Positions 7,011 through 16,391 of a DNA stretch of 64,000 nucleotides are shown piece after piece. Each line of letters opens with the position of its first letter. The stretch's first letter is position 1. Below the pieces are notes generated by a model. It saw nothing but the letters and a program-made list of their open reading frames with translations, was not told the DNA's origin and searched no databases. Both the position numbers and the translations under genes were made by a program. The DNA is from Azospirillum brasilense (GTDB lineage: Bacteria > Pseudomonadota > Alphaproteobacteria > Azospirillales > Azospirillaceae), in contig NZ_VITI01000003.1 of NCBI RefSeq assembly GCF_007827795.1, forward strand, positions 29,995 through 93,994. The letters are read 5' to 3'.

Positions 7011-9362
7011 ATGACCGTGCTCGCCGTCCTGCCGGCCTCCGCCTCCATCGCGTCCGCCCAGCTCCATGCGCTCGGCGACGATTTCGTGCTCGCCTCGTGG
7101 GAGAGCGACGGACCGGAGCCCTCCGGCCGGGTCGTTCCCACCCTCGACGGCGAGGAGGTCCGGCCCCCCTACACCACCTTGTCCGTCCGGACGAGCTGGG
7201 GTGGGCAGCGGGTGCTGTCGATCCTGCGGGCGCCCCGGACCTCCGGTGCGCCCGTCCGTTTCGTCGCCCAGGGCCGCGTCGTCGCGGAGGTCCTGGCCGA
7301 ACCGCAGGTTCCCGACCCTGACCCCGCCTTCCTGCTCGGCAGCCTCGACGCGCCCTCGCGGCTGCGCGTGGTCCGTTTCCTTTTCGATTTCGCGCGCTCC
7401 ACCCCGGCGCTGCGCAGCGACGCCGGCTTCGCCACGGTCTGCCGCCGCATGGTGCTGGAGCTGTCGCCCACCCCCTCCCCGCTCGTCGCCCGCGCCCTGG
7501 CGACCGACGAGCTTCTGCTCTGCGGCGGGTCGCTCTCGTCGGGCTTCGGCGAGGTGACGGGGGCGGTCATCATCACACCGGGCGCCGTCGGCCCCTCCCC
7601 CTTCGACGTCTGCGTCGGCTCCGCTCTGGACCGGCGCGGGCGCGCCGCCATGTCGCTGCTTGTCGACAAGGCGCTGTGCGCGCCGGGCAACCTGCTGGTG
7701 GTGCTGGGCCGCAACGGGCTGGCCTGCCGCGCCTTCTCGGCCGTGGCACCCAACCTGCCGAGCCTGACCGAGCGGCTGTCCACCCGCCGCGACACGCCGC
7801 TGGAGCTGCGCCAGTACATTCTGAACGCGCTCGCCCGGCGCGGGCGGTCGGACGCCACGGCGGCGGCGGCGGTGCGCGAGCTCCAGGTGCTCGCCCCGCT
7901 GCCCAAGCGGCAGGTCGCCGACGCCAAGCGCTCGATCGGCGCCGCCCTTGACCTCGCGGTGCCGACCGGTGACGGCGGGCTGTTCCTGGCCGGCTGGGTG
8001 CACGATCCGCACGGCCTGTCGGGCGGCCTCACCGTGCACACGCCCTTCGGCGGCGAGCGTCGGCTGGAGGTGCTGGAACACCGTTTCCCGCGCGAGGACG
8101 TGGCGAAGCTGTTCGGCACCGCCCCGTCCACCGACCGCAGCGGCTTCGTCGCCTATCTGCCCGGCGCGCCCGAGCCCGCCGCGGCGCTTCAGGTCCACGC
8201 CGAACTTCGCCTCGGCTCCGGCGGGTCGATCCGGCTGGTGCCGCCGCTGCGCCCGCTGTCCCCCGCCGACGCCCGCGCCGCGGTGCTCGGCAGCCTGCCG
8301 CCGCAGCACGCGACTCCGCTGGTTCTGGAAACGGTGATCGCCCCGGCCGTGGCACCGCTCCACGCCGCCCACATGGCGAGCCGCGGCGAGCCGGAAACCG
8401 TCGGCTTCGGGCGCGGTCCGGAGACGCCCGCCGTCTCGGTCATCATCCCGCTCTACAAGGCGCTGGAGTTCCTGCGCTTCCAGCTCTCCAGCTTCGCCAC
8501 CGATCCCGGCATGGCCGGGGCGGAGCTGATATTCGTACTCGACAGCCCGGAGCAGCGCGACGAGCTGGTGCACATGCTGCACGGCTTCCACGCGCTCTAC
8601 GGCCTGCCGATGCGGGTGCTGGTGCAGCCGGCCAACTACGGCTACTCGGCGGCCAACAACGCGGGCGTCGCGGCCTCCGCCGGGCGGACCCTCCTGTTCC
8701 TGAACTCCGACGTGATTCCCGACCAGCCCGGCTGGCTGCCCGCCCTGCTCGGCGCGCTGGAGCGCGCGCCGGGGGCCGGGGCGGTCGGGCCGAAGCTGCT
8801 GTTCGACGACGACAGCCTGCAGCACGCCGGCCTCTACTTCGACCGCGACGTCCGCGGGCGCTGGTACAACCATCACTTCTTCAAGGGCCTGCCGCGCGAC
8901 TTCCTGCCCGCCCGGCGGGAGCGCAGCGTGCCCGGCGTGACCGGCGCCTGCCTGATGATGACCCGCGAGACCTTCGACTCCGTGGGCGGCTTCTGCGAGG
9001 ACTACGTCATCGGCGACTACGAGGACTCCGACCTCTGCCTGCGCATCCGCAAGGCCGGGCTGGACATCCGCTACGTCCCCTCGGTCGAGCTGTACCATCT
9101 GGAGCGCCGCTCGATCAGCCGGCACCAGGGCTACACCCGCGGCGTCGCCTCCGAATACAACGGCTGGCTCCACGCCCGCCGCTGGGCCGCGATGATGGAG
9201 GAGCTGGCCGCCCGCGACTGGAACGAGCCGCCGCCGCCGCCCGCGCTGGAGGACAGCCTGATGCGCCCCCTGTCGGCGGGCGCCCCCACAGACACCGCCC
9301 TTCCCGTTGCCGTTCCGGGCAAATCCCGCCTGTTCGGGCGCGCGACCCGGAACCGGAGCTGA
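7011..9362 (+). CDS. GT2-family glycosyltransferase with N-terminal accessory domains
   Basis: Probable inverting sugar transferase for surface polysaccharide or protein glycosylation. The first possible ATG is at 6990, but the ATG at 7011 has TAAGGAAC just before it and gives 783 residues. An unrecognised N-terminal half includes a beta-rich segment beginning GLFLAGWVHDP (about residue 323) that recurs in the protein at 11489. The catalytic GT-A domain runs from about 472 to 745: start VSVIIPLY, nucleotide-binding LNSD (564-567, metal ligand Asp567) and GDYEDSDLCLR with catalytic-base region Glu671-Asp672. It is the first gene of a tightly packed cluster; the next gene starts 4 bases after its stop. 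Confidence 0.88.
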   Translation: MTVLAVLPASASIASAQLHALGDDFVLASWESDGPEPSGRVVPTLDGEEVRPPYTTLSVRTSWGGQRVLSILRAPRTSGAPVRFVAQGRVVAEVLAEPQVPDPDPAFLLGSLDAPSRLRVVRFLFDFARSTPALRSDAGFATVCRRMVLELSPTPSPLVARALATDELLLCGGSLSSGFGEVTGAVIITPGAVGPSPFDVCVGSALDRRGRAAMSLLVDKALCAPGNLLVVLGRNGLACRAFSAVAPNLPSLTERLSTRRDTPLELRQYILNALARRGRSDATAAAAVRELQVLAPLPKRQVADAKRSIGAALDLAVPTGDGGLFLAGWVHDPHGLSGGLTVHTPFGGERRLEVLEHRFPREDVAKLFGTAPSTDRSGFVAYLPGAPEPAAALQVHAELRLGSGGSIRLVPPLRPLSPADARAAVLGSLPPQHATPLVLETVIAPAVAPLHAAHMASRGEPETVGFGRGPETPAVSVIIPLYKALEFLRFQLSSFATDPGMAGAELIFVLDSPEQRDELVHMLHGFHALYGLPMRVLVQPANYGYSAANNAGVAASAGRTLLFLNSDVIPDQPGWLPALLGALERAPGAGAVGPKLLFDDDSLQHAGLYFDRDVRGRWYNHHFFKGLPRDFLPARRERSVPGVTGACLMMTRETFDSVGGFCEDYVIGDYEDSDLCLRIRKAGLDIRYVPSVELYHLERRSISRHQGYTRGVASEYNGWLHARRWAAMMEELAARDWNEPPPPPALEDSLMRPLSAGAPTDTALPVAVPGKSRLFGRATRNRS

Positions 9363-9366
9363 CCTG

Positions 9367-10194
9367 ATGAACGAGATCCTGACCGGGCGCCGCCTCGCCG
9401 TCCTGCGTCGCAACACCGACCCGCGGCTGGAATGGCTGTGCGCGCAGATCGCCCGCAACCGCTTCCTGCCCGTGCCGCCGCCGGACCGCGTGTTCATCGG
9501 CGACGGCGACTTCCGGGCCATCGGGGCGGAATTCCTGCGCCATTTCGTGCGCGTCGGCGGGCTGAAGCCGAAGCACCGCGTGCTGGAGATCGGCTGCGGC
9601 ATCGGGCGCATGGCCGTGCCGCTGACCCAGTACCTCGATTCCAGCTACGACGGCGTGGACATCGTCGAGGACGGCATCCGCTGGTGCGCGGAGACGATCA
9701 CCCCGGCCTATCCGGAGTTCCGCTTCCGGACGCTCGACGTGGCGAACGCGCTCTACAACCCCGGCGGGGCGGAGGATGCGGCGCAGACCCGCCTGCCCTT
9801 CCCGGACGGCGGGCATGATTTCGTCATTCTGACCTCGGTCATCACCCATCTGCGGACGGCGGAGACGGTGCGCTACGCGGCGGAGATCGCCCGCGTGCTG
9901 AAGCCGGGCGGGCGCTGCTTCCTCAGCCTGTTCCTGGTGGACGCCCGTGCGCGGGATGGCATTGCCAAGAAGACCGCCCGCCCGGCCTTCCTTGAGGCCG
10001 CCGGGCCGGAGTTCATCGCCGACGAGGCCAACCCGAACGCCGCCGTCGCCTACGGCGAGTCCTTCCTGCTGGACACCTTCGCGGCGCAGGGGCTGCGCCC
10101 GGCGCGCCCGGTCCTGCGCGGCCACTGGAGCGGGCAGCGCAACGCCGAGAATTTCCAGGATCTCCTGGTTCTGGAAAAGGAGGGCGCGCGATGA
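9367..10194 (+). CDS. Class I SAM-dependent methyltransferase
   Basis: Likely methylates a sugar or lipid-linked glycan made by the flanking transferases; the acceptor is unknown. The 275-residue protein has the SAM-binding motif I VLEIGCGIGRMAV (about residues 71-83), an acidic residue at the end of strand 2 (GVDIVEDG) and the later motif VLKPGGRCFLSLF. The start at 9367 follows the preceding stop by 4 bases, and its own stop overlaps the next ATG (ATGA). Such coupling indicates a single transcript with the flanking glycosyltransferases. Confidence 0.88.
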   Translation: MNEILTGRRLAVLRRNTDPRLEWLCAQIARNRFLPVPPPDRVFIGDGDFRAIGAEFLRHFVRVGGLKPKHRVLEIGCGIGRMAVPLTQYLDSSYDGVDIVEDGIRWCAETITPAYPEFRFRTLDVANALYNPGGAEDAAQTRLPFPDGGHDFVILTSVITHLRTAETVRYAAEIARVLKPGGRCFLSLFLVDARARDGIAKKTARPAFLEAAGPEFIADEANPNAAVAYGESFLLDTFAAQGLRPARPVLRGHWSGQRNAENFQDLLVLEKEGAR

Positions 10195-11492
10195 GCCTGC
10201 CCCGCGTCCTCGTCGTCGCCCACAACCACCCCAGCCTGCACCCCGGCGGCACGGAGATCTTCGCGCACGAGCTGTTCGGCAGCCTGAAGGCCAAGGGGGC
10301 GGAGGCCCTGTTCCTCGCCTGCACCAACGGCGTCCACCGCGACCGCAAGCCCGGCACCAACCTCCAGACGCTGGGCCGCAGCGCCGACGAGGTGGTGCTG
10401 TGGGCCGGGCATTTCGATCACTTCTTCCAGAGCCAGATCGACCTGCACGGCATCGTGCCGGACCTGTCGAACCTGCTGCGCGCCTTTCAGCCGGACATCG
10501 TGCACATCCACCACACGCTGCTGCTGGGCGTGGAGATGCTGTTCCTGATCCGCCGCGTCTGCCCGCGGGCGCGGATCGTCTACACGCTGCACGACTACTA
10601 CCCGATCTGCGCCAACGACGGGCAGATGGTGACGACGAACGGCCACGCCCTGTGCCGCATGGCCTCGCCCGACGCCTGCCACCGCTGCTTCCCCGACCGG
10701 CCCGCCGACCAGTTCGTCCTGCGCGAGAAGCACATCAAGGCAATGTTCGGGCTGGTCGACCATTTCCTGGCGCCCAGCGCCTTCCTGCGCGACCGCTACA
10801 TCGCCTGGGGCGTCGACCCGGACAGCATCTCCGTCATGGAGAACGGGCGCCCGGCGGTCCGTCCGGCGCCGCACCGGCCGCTGCCCACGGGTGCGCCGCG
10901 CAACGCCTTCGCCTATTTCGGCAACCTGAATCCCTTCAAGGGAATCACGGTCGCGCTGGACGCCGCCGCCCGGCTGGAGAAGCAGGGGCAGGACCTGACT
11001 CTGGCCGTCCATGGCGGCGCGCCGTTCCAGACCGACGCCTTCAAGGACAAGGTCGAGCAGGGCTTCAAGGGCGCCCGCGGCACCGCCGTCCGTCACGGTC
11101 CCTACCGGCGCGAGGAGATGCCCGAACTGATGGCCGCCGCCGATTGGGTTGTGATGCCGTCGATCTGGTGGGAGAACGCCCCGCTGGTCATCCGCGAAGC
11201 CTTCCAGCACCGCCGCCCGGTCATCTGCAGCGGCATCGGCGGCATGGCGGAATCGGTGACCGACGGGGTGGACGGGCTGCATTTCCGGGCGGGGGACGCC
11301 GCGGATCTGGCGCGCGTGATGACGCGCGCGATGACCGAGCCGGGGCTCTGGGACCGGCTCGTCTCCAACATGCCGGCGGTTCCGACGACCGAGGAGTCCG
11401 CCGAAAGACACGTCATTCTCTATGACGACATAATGAACGGTCCGGGGGGAACGCATGGGCAGGGCTCGATTGCGGGGAGCATCGCGGTATGA
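10191..11492 (+). CDS. GT4-family glycosyltransferase (first copy)
   Basis: Retaining GT-B glycosyltransferase, 433 residues. The N-terminal acceptor half has the typical HPGGTEIFAHELFG loop near residue 17 and a second block HDYYPICANDGQ. The C-terminal donor half has NPFKGI and the conserved Glu-containing block VMPSIWWENAPLVIREAF around residues 320-337. It is closely related in layout and motifs to the GT4 at 13711. The two differ in length by only four residues and look like products of a duplication. ATGA overlaps at both ends couple it to the methyltransferase and to the following gene. Donor sugar unknown. Confidence 0.9.
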   Translation: MSLPRVLVVAHNHPSLHPGGTEIFAHELFGSLKAKGAEALFLACTNGVHRDRKPGTNLQTLGRSADEVVLWAGHFDHFFQSQIDLHGIVPDLSNLLRAFQPDIVHIHHTLLLGVEMLFLIRRVCPRARIVYTLHDYYPICANDGQMVTTNGHALCRMASPDACHRCFPDRPADQFVLREKHIKAMFGLVDHFLAPSAFLRDRYIAWGVDPDSISVMENGRPAVRPAPHRPLPTGAPRNAFAYFGNLNPFKGITVALDAAARLEKQGQDLTLAVHGGAPFQTDAFKDKVEQGFKGARGTAVRHGPYRREEMPELMAAADWVVMPSIWWENAPLVIREAFQHRRPVICSGIGGMAESVTDGVDGLHFRAGDAADLARVMTRAMTEPGLWDRLVSNMPAVPTTEESAERHVILYDDIMNGPGGTHGQGSIAGSIAV

Positions 11493-13663
11493 AGGAACCG
11501 ATCACCAAGGCCGACATCACGGCGGCCATTCTACTTGACGACGACACGCTCGTCCTGTTCGGCGCCATCGACCGGGCGCTGCCCGCGCAGGGCGCCGTTC
11601 ATCTCGACGGGTCGGTGGAGGGCCGCTACGCCGGACGCTCCTGGGCCGACGCGGAGGGCGAGCGCTGGTTCCTAGGCGGCATCCGCGTGCCGGGGCTGGC
11701 CCAGATGCGCCCGTCGCGCGTCGAACTGGCGGACGAGAAGGGGGAACGCCTCGTCCTGCCCCGCCTGTCCAACGTCCGCACCAACCCGTCGCACCTCGTC
11801 TCGGCGCTGAAGGGCTTCCAGCCCGGCGCGCTGGCCCTGGCACTGGATTTCGCAATCCAGCTCGCCGCCTCATCGAAGGACGGGGCGGACAACGAGTCCG
11901 ACCGCATCGGGCGCCTGCTCTCGGGCCTCGCCCAGGAGGTGTCGCAGCCGGACGGTTTCGCCGAGGTGTTCGGCCGCTTCCGCGACGGCAGCCTGATGCT
12001 CCAGGGCTGGGCGCGCAGCTTCCGCAACGGCGCACAGAAGATCCTGATCGAGGCCGAGGAGACCGCCGCCTACCGCGCCACCGCCGGGGCCTTCGCCCGT
12101 CCCGACCTGCCGCCGGAGGCGTCGGGCGTGATGGCGGTGCTGACCGACCAGACTCCGCTCCCCACCGCCATCCGCCGCATCCACTACCGCGCCGCCGAAG
12201 GCTGGCGCCATCTGGAGATCTTCGAGCACCGCACCATCCTACCCGACGGTGTGGCCTCCGCCCATGTGCGCGACATGCTGGGCAACATCCAGGACGCCGA
12301 GACGCGCCAGCGGATGGCCCGCATCGCCGCGTCCCGCTACGACGGGGCGGAAACGGTGTCGCGGCTCGACATCCCGGTGCGCACCGGGCTGGACATGGCG
12401 CTGCGCGTGCCGGGGGCCGGGCTGTTCGTCGCCGGCTGGCTGCTCGACCCGACGCGGCAGGTCCGCGCCATCACGCTGAAGGGACCGGGCGTCGCCGTCC
12501 GGCTGGACGAGGGCTGGTCGCGGCTCGCCCGCCGCGACGTGACGGAGGCCTTCCAGCATGACGGCCTGTTCGCCGGGCGCATGATCCCCGGCCAGGACCA
12601 GCACGGCTTCACCGCTTTCGCCGCCGAACCGTCGGGCCTGCCCCCGGGCGCCGAGTTCCATCTGGAACTGGAACTGGCCGACGACCGCTTCGCCTTCCTG
12701 CCGCTGAGCTGCCTGCCCCCCGCGCCGGAAGCGCTGCGTCGGATGCTGTCGCTGGTCAATCTGGACAGCCCGTCCATCGACACGCTGATCGCCCGCCATG
12801 TCGGGCCGATGCTGCGCACCGCCCGCGCCCGCTCCGGTGTCGCGCCGTCGGCGGGCGTGCACCCGATGGGCCGCCCGGTGAAGGCGCCGCGCGTCTCGGT
12901 GATCCTGCCGGTGACCGACGCGCGGGAGGACGTGGACCTCAACATCGCCCGCCTCGCCATCGACCCGGACTTCGCCGAGACCGAGCTGCTGGTGGTCGCC
13001 GCCGCCGGCACGCACGAGCGATTGGGCGGTGCGGTCCGTCAGGCCGCCGCCTTCTACCGCATGGCCGTCACCTTCGTGGCCGCTCCGGACGCCACCGACG
13101 CGTTCGAGGCGATGGCCGCCGCCCTGCCCCACGCCCGCGGCGAGCGGGTGCTGACGCTCTCCCCCTCGGTCCTGCCGACCGAGAAGGGCTGGCTGTCGGC
13201 GCTGGAGCGGGTGTCGCGCAAGTCCGGCGGGCCGGTGATGGTCAGCCCGACCCTGCTCTACGAGGACCATTCGATCCGCTTCGCCGGCATCATGGCGGTG
13301 GAGGGTGCGGACGGCACCAAGACATTCGAGCGCCGCTTCGCCGGCTATCCGCGCGACTGGCTGAAGGAGCAGGACGCGGCGACGGTGGACGCCGCCGCCC
13401 CGGAATGCGCGCTGCTGCCCAAGGACGCGCTGGTCCGGGCGCTGGCGACGATGGGGTCCTACATGGGGGCCGACCACAAGGGGCTGGATCTCTGCCTGCG
13501 CCTGCGCGCGCTCGGCGGGGCCTGCGTCTGGCTGCCCCGCGTCACGCTGGTGGCGCTGGACGAGCAGCCGCGCGACGCGCACGCCGACCGCTGGCGGCGC
13601 GCCGGCGCCATGGTGGACCGCTGGAGCTTCGAGGACATCTGGTCCGCCCGCGCCGCCGCCTGA
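11489..13663 (+). CDS. GT2-like protein lacking catalytic residues (probable pseudo-glycosyltransferase)
   Basis: The 724-residue paralogue of the GT2 enzyme at 7011 has the same plan: an unrecognised N-terminal part, a beta-rich segment starting GLFVAGWLLDP (about residue 310), and a C-terminal GT-A-like domain (about 466-720) beginning VSVILPVTD. At the position of the LNSD metal-binding motif it reads LSPS (557-560), so the Asp is Ser560. The catalytic ED pair of GDYEDSDLCLR is replaced by KG (664-665) in ADHKGLDLCLR. The fold-defining residues around both sites are kept. I infer a scaffold, acceptor-binding or regulatory partner rather than a transferase. It overlaps the previous gene by ATGA. 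Confidence 0.78.
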   Translation: MKEPITKADITAAILLDDDTLVLFGAIDRALPAQGAVHLDGSVEGRYAGRSWADAEGERWFLGGIRVPGLAQMRPSRVELADEKGERLVLPRLSNVRTNPSHLVSALKGFQPGALALALDFAIQLAASSKDGADNESDRIGRLLSGLAQEVSQPDGFAEVFGRFRDGSLMLQGWARSFRNGAQKILIEAEETAAYRATAGAFARPDLPPEASGVMAVLTDQTPLPTAIRRIHYRAAEGWRHLEIFEHRTILPDGVASAHVRDMLGNIQDAETRQRMARIAASRYDGAETVSRLDIPVRTGLDMALRVPGAGLFVAGWLLDPTRQVRAITLKGPGVAVRLDEGWSRLARRDVTEAFQHDGLFAGRMIPGQDQHGFTAFAAEPSGLPPGAEFHLELELADDRFAFLPLSCLPPAPEALRRMLSLVNLDSPSIDTLIARHVGPMLRTARARSGVAPSAGVHPMGRPVKAPRVSVILPVTDAREDVDLNIARLAIDPDFAETELLVVAAAGTHERLGGAVRQAAAFYRMAVTFVAAPDATDAFEAMAAALPHARGERVLTLSPSVLPTEKGWLSALERVSRKSGGPVMVSPTLLYEDHSIRFAGIMAVEGADGTKTFERRFAGYPRDWLKEQDAATVDAAAPECALLPKDALVRALATMGSYMGADHKGLDLCLRLRALGGACVWLPRVTLVALDEQPRDAHADRWRRAGAMVDRWSFEDIWSARAAA

Positions 13664-13710
13664 GTCCCCTGAAGCCTCCCCCAGCAGCCCCATTCGAGAT
13701 CGGCCCGACC

Positions 13711-15024
13711 ATGAGCAACAAGCGCGTCCTGATCATCAGCCACGGCCATCCCGCCTTCTCGCTGGGCGGCGCGGAGGTGGCCTCCTACAACCTGCACCAG
13801 GGGCTTCACGACCTGCCCGGTTGGGAAAGCCATTACCTGGCCCGCACCTCCCCGCCGGTCACGCCGCACGGCAGCTCCGCCCTGATGGCGCTGCGCCAGA
13901 AAGAGCGGGAGGTCCTCTACCACGCAAACGACTACGACCATTTCCGGCTGTCGAACCGCAACCTGCCGGGGCTGGAGAAGGATTTCGTGCGCTACGTCCG
14001 CGACCTCCAGCCGGACGTGGTGAACTTCCACCATTTCCTGGGGCTGGGTATCGAGACGATCCAGGCGATCCGGCAGGCGCTGCCCCGCGTGCCGATCGTG
14101 GTGACCTTCCACGAGTATCTGTCCATCTGCCACCACCACGGCCAGATGGTGAAGACCAGCCGCAACACACTGTGCTACCGCGCCAGCCCGGCGGACTGCG
14201 CCGGCTGCTTCCCGCACATCGGCGAGGCCCAGTTCTTCAAGCGCGAGCTGTTCCTGAAGACCTTCCTGGAGCAGGCGGACTTCTACGTCAGCCCGTCGAA
14301 CTTCCTGATCGACCGCTACGTCGACTGGGGCCTGCCCCGCGAGAAGTTCCGGATGATCGAGAACGGCCTGACCATCGAGGGCATCGCCCCGCCCCGCCCG
14401 CTCGCCCGCGGCGGCAAGCGCAACCGCTTCGCCTTCTTCGGCCAGCTCACCGAGTTCAAGGGCGCCCATGTGCTGGTCGAGGCGATCGGCCGCGTCTCGG
14501 AAAAGGCGTGGGGCGAGGACGGCGCGCTGATGATCTTCGGCGGCAACCTGGAGCGCCAGCCCGAAGCCTACCAGAAGAAATTCAACGAGGCGGTGGAGCG
14601 CGCCGGCGACCGCGTGCGCTTCTACGGCAGCTACCGCTCCGCCGAGCTGCCCGGCCTGATGAAGGACGTGGACTGGGTGGTGATGCCCTCCATCTGGTGG
14701 GAGAATTCGCCGGTGGTGATCCAGGAGGCGTTCCTGCACGGCCGCCCGATCATCTCCAGCAACATCGGCGGCATGGGCGAGAAGGTCACCCACGGCGTGG
14801 ACGGCCTGCATTTCCGCAACGCCAGCGTCGAGGATCTGGTGGACCGCCTGACCGAGGCGCTGACCACGCCGGACCTGTGGGACCGTCTGCGCATGCGCAT
14901 CCGCCGCCCCATCGACCGCGCGGAATGCGCCCGCCGCCACGCCGACGTGTTCGACGCGCTGATCGCGAATGCGGGCGGCGGTGCCGTGTCGATGCCCGAG
15001 CGGGCGGTGGCGCAGAAGCCGTGA
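13711..15024 (+). CDS. GT4-family glycosyltransferase (second copy)
   Basis: GT-B retaining glycosyltransferase of 437 residues. The acceptor-side loop is HPAFSLGGAEVASYNLHQG, followed by HEYLSICHHHGQ. The donor side carries LTEFKGAHVLVEAI and VMPSIWWENSPVVIQEAF near residue 328. It matches the GT4 at 10191 motif by motif. The frame is open from further upstream, but the ATG at 13711 matches the family N-terminus; its Shine-Dalgarno sequence is weak. There are 47 bases between it and the preceding gene. Its stop overlaps the next ATG (TGATG). Confidence 0.9.
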   Translation: MSNKRVLIISHGHPAFSLGGAEVASYNLHQGLHDLPGWESHYLARTSPPVTPHGSSALMALRQKEREVLYHANDYDHFRLSNRNLPGLEKDFVRYVRDLQPDVVNFHHFLGLGIETIQAIRQALPRVPIVVTFHEYLSICHHHGQMVKTSRNTLCYRASPADCAGCFPHIGEAQFFKRELFLKTFLEQADFYVSPSNFLIDRYVDWGLPREKFRMIENGLTIEGIAPPRPLARGGKRNRFAFFGQLTEFKGAHVLVEAIGRVSEKAWGEDGALMIFGGNLERQPEAYQKKFNEAVERAGDRVRFYGSYRSAELPGLMKDVDWVVMPSIWWENSPVVIQEAFLHGRPIISSNIGGMGEKVTHGVDGLHFRNASVEDLVDRLTEALTTPDLWDRLRMRIRRPIDRAECARRHADVFDALIANAGGGAVSMPERAVAQKP

Positions 15025-16328
15025 TGGGGATGTTCGGGAGACGGGGCCCCACGTCCGGCACACGGGCCCCCACCCTAACCCTCCCCCGCTGCGCAGGGGA
15101 GGGAACTCCGCCGCATGCCCTTCAATCCCCTCCCCCGCCCAGCGGGGGAGGGTTAGGGTGGGGGCAATACGCCGGCATCCTCCTCACCACCCTCCTCCTC
15201 GCCACCCCCTCGCACGCCGCGGACCTCCGCGTCAGCGTCCCCCAGGGCGCTACGCTGGAGACCGTCTACGACCACCGCACCCAGGCCTGTGAGGATTGGG
15301 ACGTGCCGGACGCCCCGGCGCGCGCCTGGAAGGCGGCGGACGGCAGCGTCCGGCTGCTCGCCGCGCACACCCGCGCGCGGACCTTGAGCGGCCCGTCGCT
15401 GAACGACCTGCACCACGCCTGCAGCATCGTCTTCCAATCGGCCAAGCGCGACGACCCGGCACGCTTCGACGACATGGGCTGGCTGACCTCGCCCTACACG
15501 CTCGACGGCACGACCGTCTACGGGCTGGTTCACAACGAGTACCACGGCCACAAGCGCCGCGACCTCTGCCCGACGGGCGACTACATGGCCTGCTGGTGGA
15601 ACGCGCTGACCCTCACCGTCTCGCACGACGGCGGGCAGAGCTTCGGGCCGGCGCGCTACGTCGCCGGGGTGCCCTACCGCTTCCGCGGCGATCTGGGGAA
15701 GCGGGCCGGGTTATTCGCGCCGAGCAACATCGTCGAGCGCGACGGCTGGTACTACGCCATGGCCTTCGCCGAGGGCATCGGCGCGCAGAAGCGCGGCGTC
15801 TGCCTGATGCGCACCCGCGACCTCGCCGATCCGGCGTCCTGGCGGGCGTGGGACGGGCGGGACTTCACCGTCCGCTTCCGCGATCCCTACACCCAGGGCG
15901 AGGCCGATCCCGAGGCGTCGGTCTGCGCGCCGCTGCCGCCCGACCGGCTGCCCTTCACGGTCACCAGCCTCGTCCGCCACACGCCGAGCGGCCTCTACGT
16001 CGCGGTGATGGCCGGGCGGCGAGCGGAACGCAAAGGGGCGGAGCCGGTGTCCGGCGTGTGGGTGTCGACCTCCGCCGACCTGATCGGCTGGTCCGCCCCC
16101 CGCCTCGCCTGGGCGGCACCGCTGCTCACCGACAAGAATTGCGCCGTGGACGAGACCTTCTACTACCCGGCCATTCTCGATCCGGACGCCAGAAGCCGGA
16201 ATTTCGAGGACACGGATGGAAACGCCCAGCTCTATCTGACCCGGCTTGCCCAGAAAAATTGCAAGCCGACCAGGGATCGCGATCTGGTCCGAATAATGAT
16301 CCGGGTTGAGCCGTCCCAAGGCGGCTAA
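15024..16328 (+). CDS. Secreted beta-propeller (sialidase-like fold) protein with repeat-derived N-terminus
   Basis: The 434-residue reading frame has a hydrophobic export segment YAGILLTTLLLATPSHAA at about residues 49-66, then a mature domain of about 368 residues. The mature part has repeated SHDGGQSFG / WVSTSADLIGW-type blades, as in sialidase or glycoside-hydrolase-43-like propellers, so glycan binding or cleavage is plausible. The only in-frame starts are ATGs at 15024 and 15030, both before the palindromic element at 15066-15165, so residues ~15-47 are translated repeat. That gives an unusually long, Pro/Gly-rich region before the export signal. The protein may therefore export poorly, or the annotated start may be wrong. 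It sits inside the glycan cluster on the same strand. Confidence 0.75.
   Translation: MGMFGRRGPTSGTRAPTLTLPRCAGEGTPPHALQSPPPPSGGGLGWGQYAGILLTTLLLATPSHAADLRVSVPQGATLETVYDHRTQACEDWDVPDAPARAWKAADGSVRLLAAHTRARTLSGPSLNDLHHACSIVFQSAKRDDPARFDDMGWLTSPYTLDGTTVYGLVHNEYHGHKRRDLCPTGDYMACWWNALTLTVSHDGGQSFGPARYVAGVPYRFRGDLGKRAGLFAPSNIVERDGWYYAMAFAEGIGAQKRGVCLMRTRDLADPASWRAWDGRDFTVRFRDPYTQGEADPEASVCAPLPPDRLPFTVTSLVRHTPSGLYVAVMAGRRAERKGAEPVSGVWVSTSADLIGWSAPRLAWAAPLLTDKNCAVDETFYYPAILDPDARSRNFEDTDGNAQLYLTRLAQKNCKPTRDRDLVRIMIRVEPSQGG
15066..15165. repeat. 100-bp palindromic intergenic-type repeat inside a coding frame
   Basis: The outer arms 15066-15087 and 15144-15165 are exact 22-bp reverse complements (CCCACCCTAACCCTCCCC core). 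Each end also folds locally: CCCTCCCC/GGGGAGGG at 15079-15103 and CCCTCCCCCGC/GCGGGGGAGGG at 15128-15152. The paired-hairpin design resembles REP/BIME-type elements. A related but different element is at 27536-27650. This copy lies within the 5' part of the beta-propeller reading frame. Confidence 0.85.
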
Positions 16329-16391
16329 AATTAATCAAGATAAAACCCGAACCCCGCAACCTTCCACCACCCCGACCCCAGGAGAATTAAA

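Noticed and set aside
6933..9611. 892-aa minus-strand open frame
   Set aside because: Antisense to the GT2 gene with its diagnostic LNSD and ED motifs; His/Arg/Gly-rich artefact.
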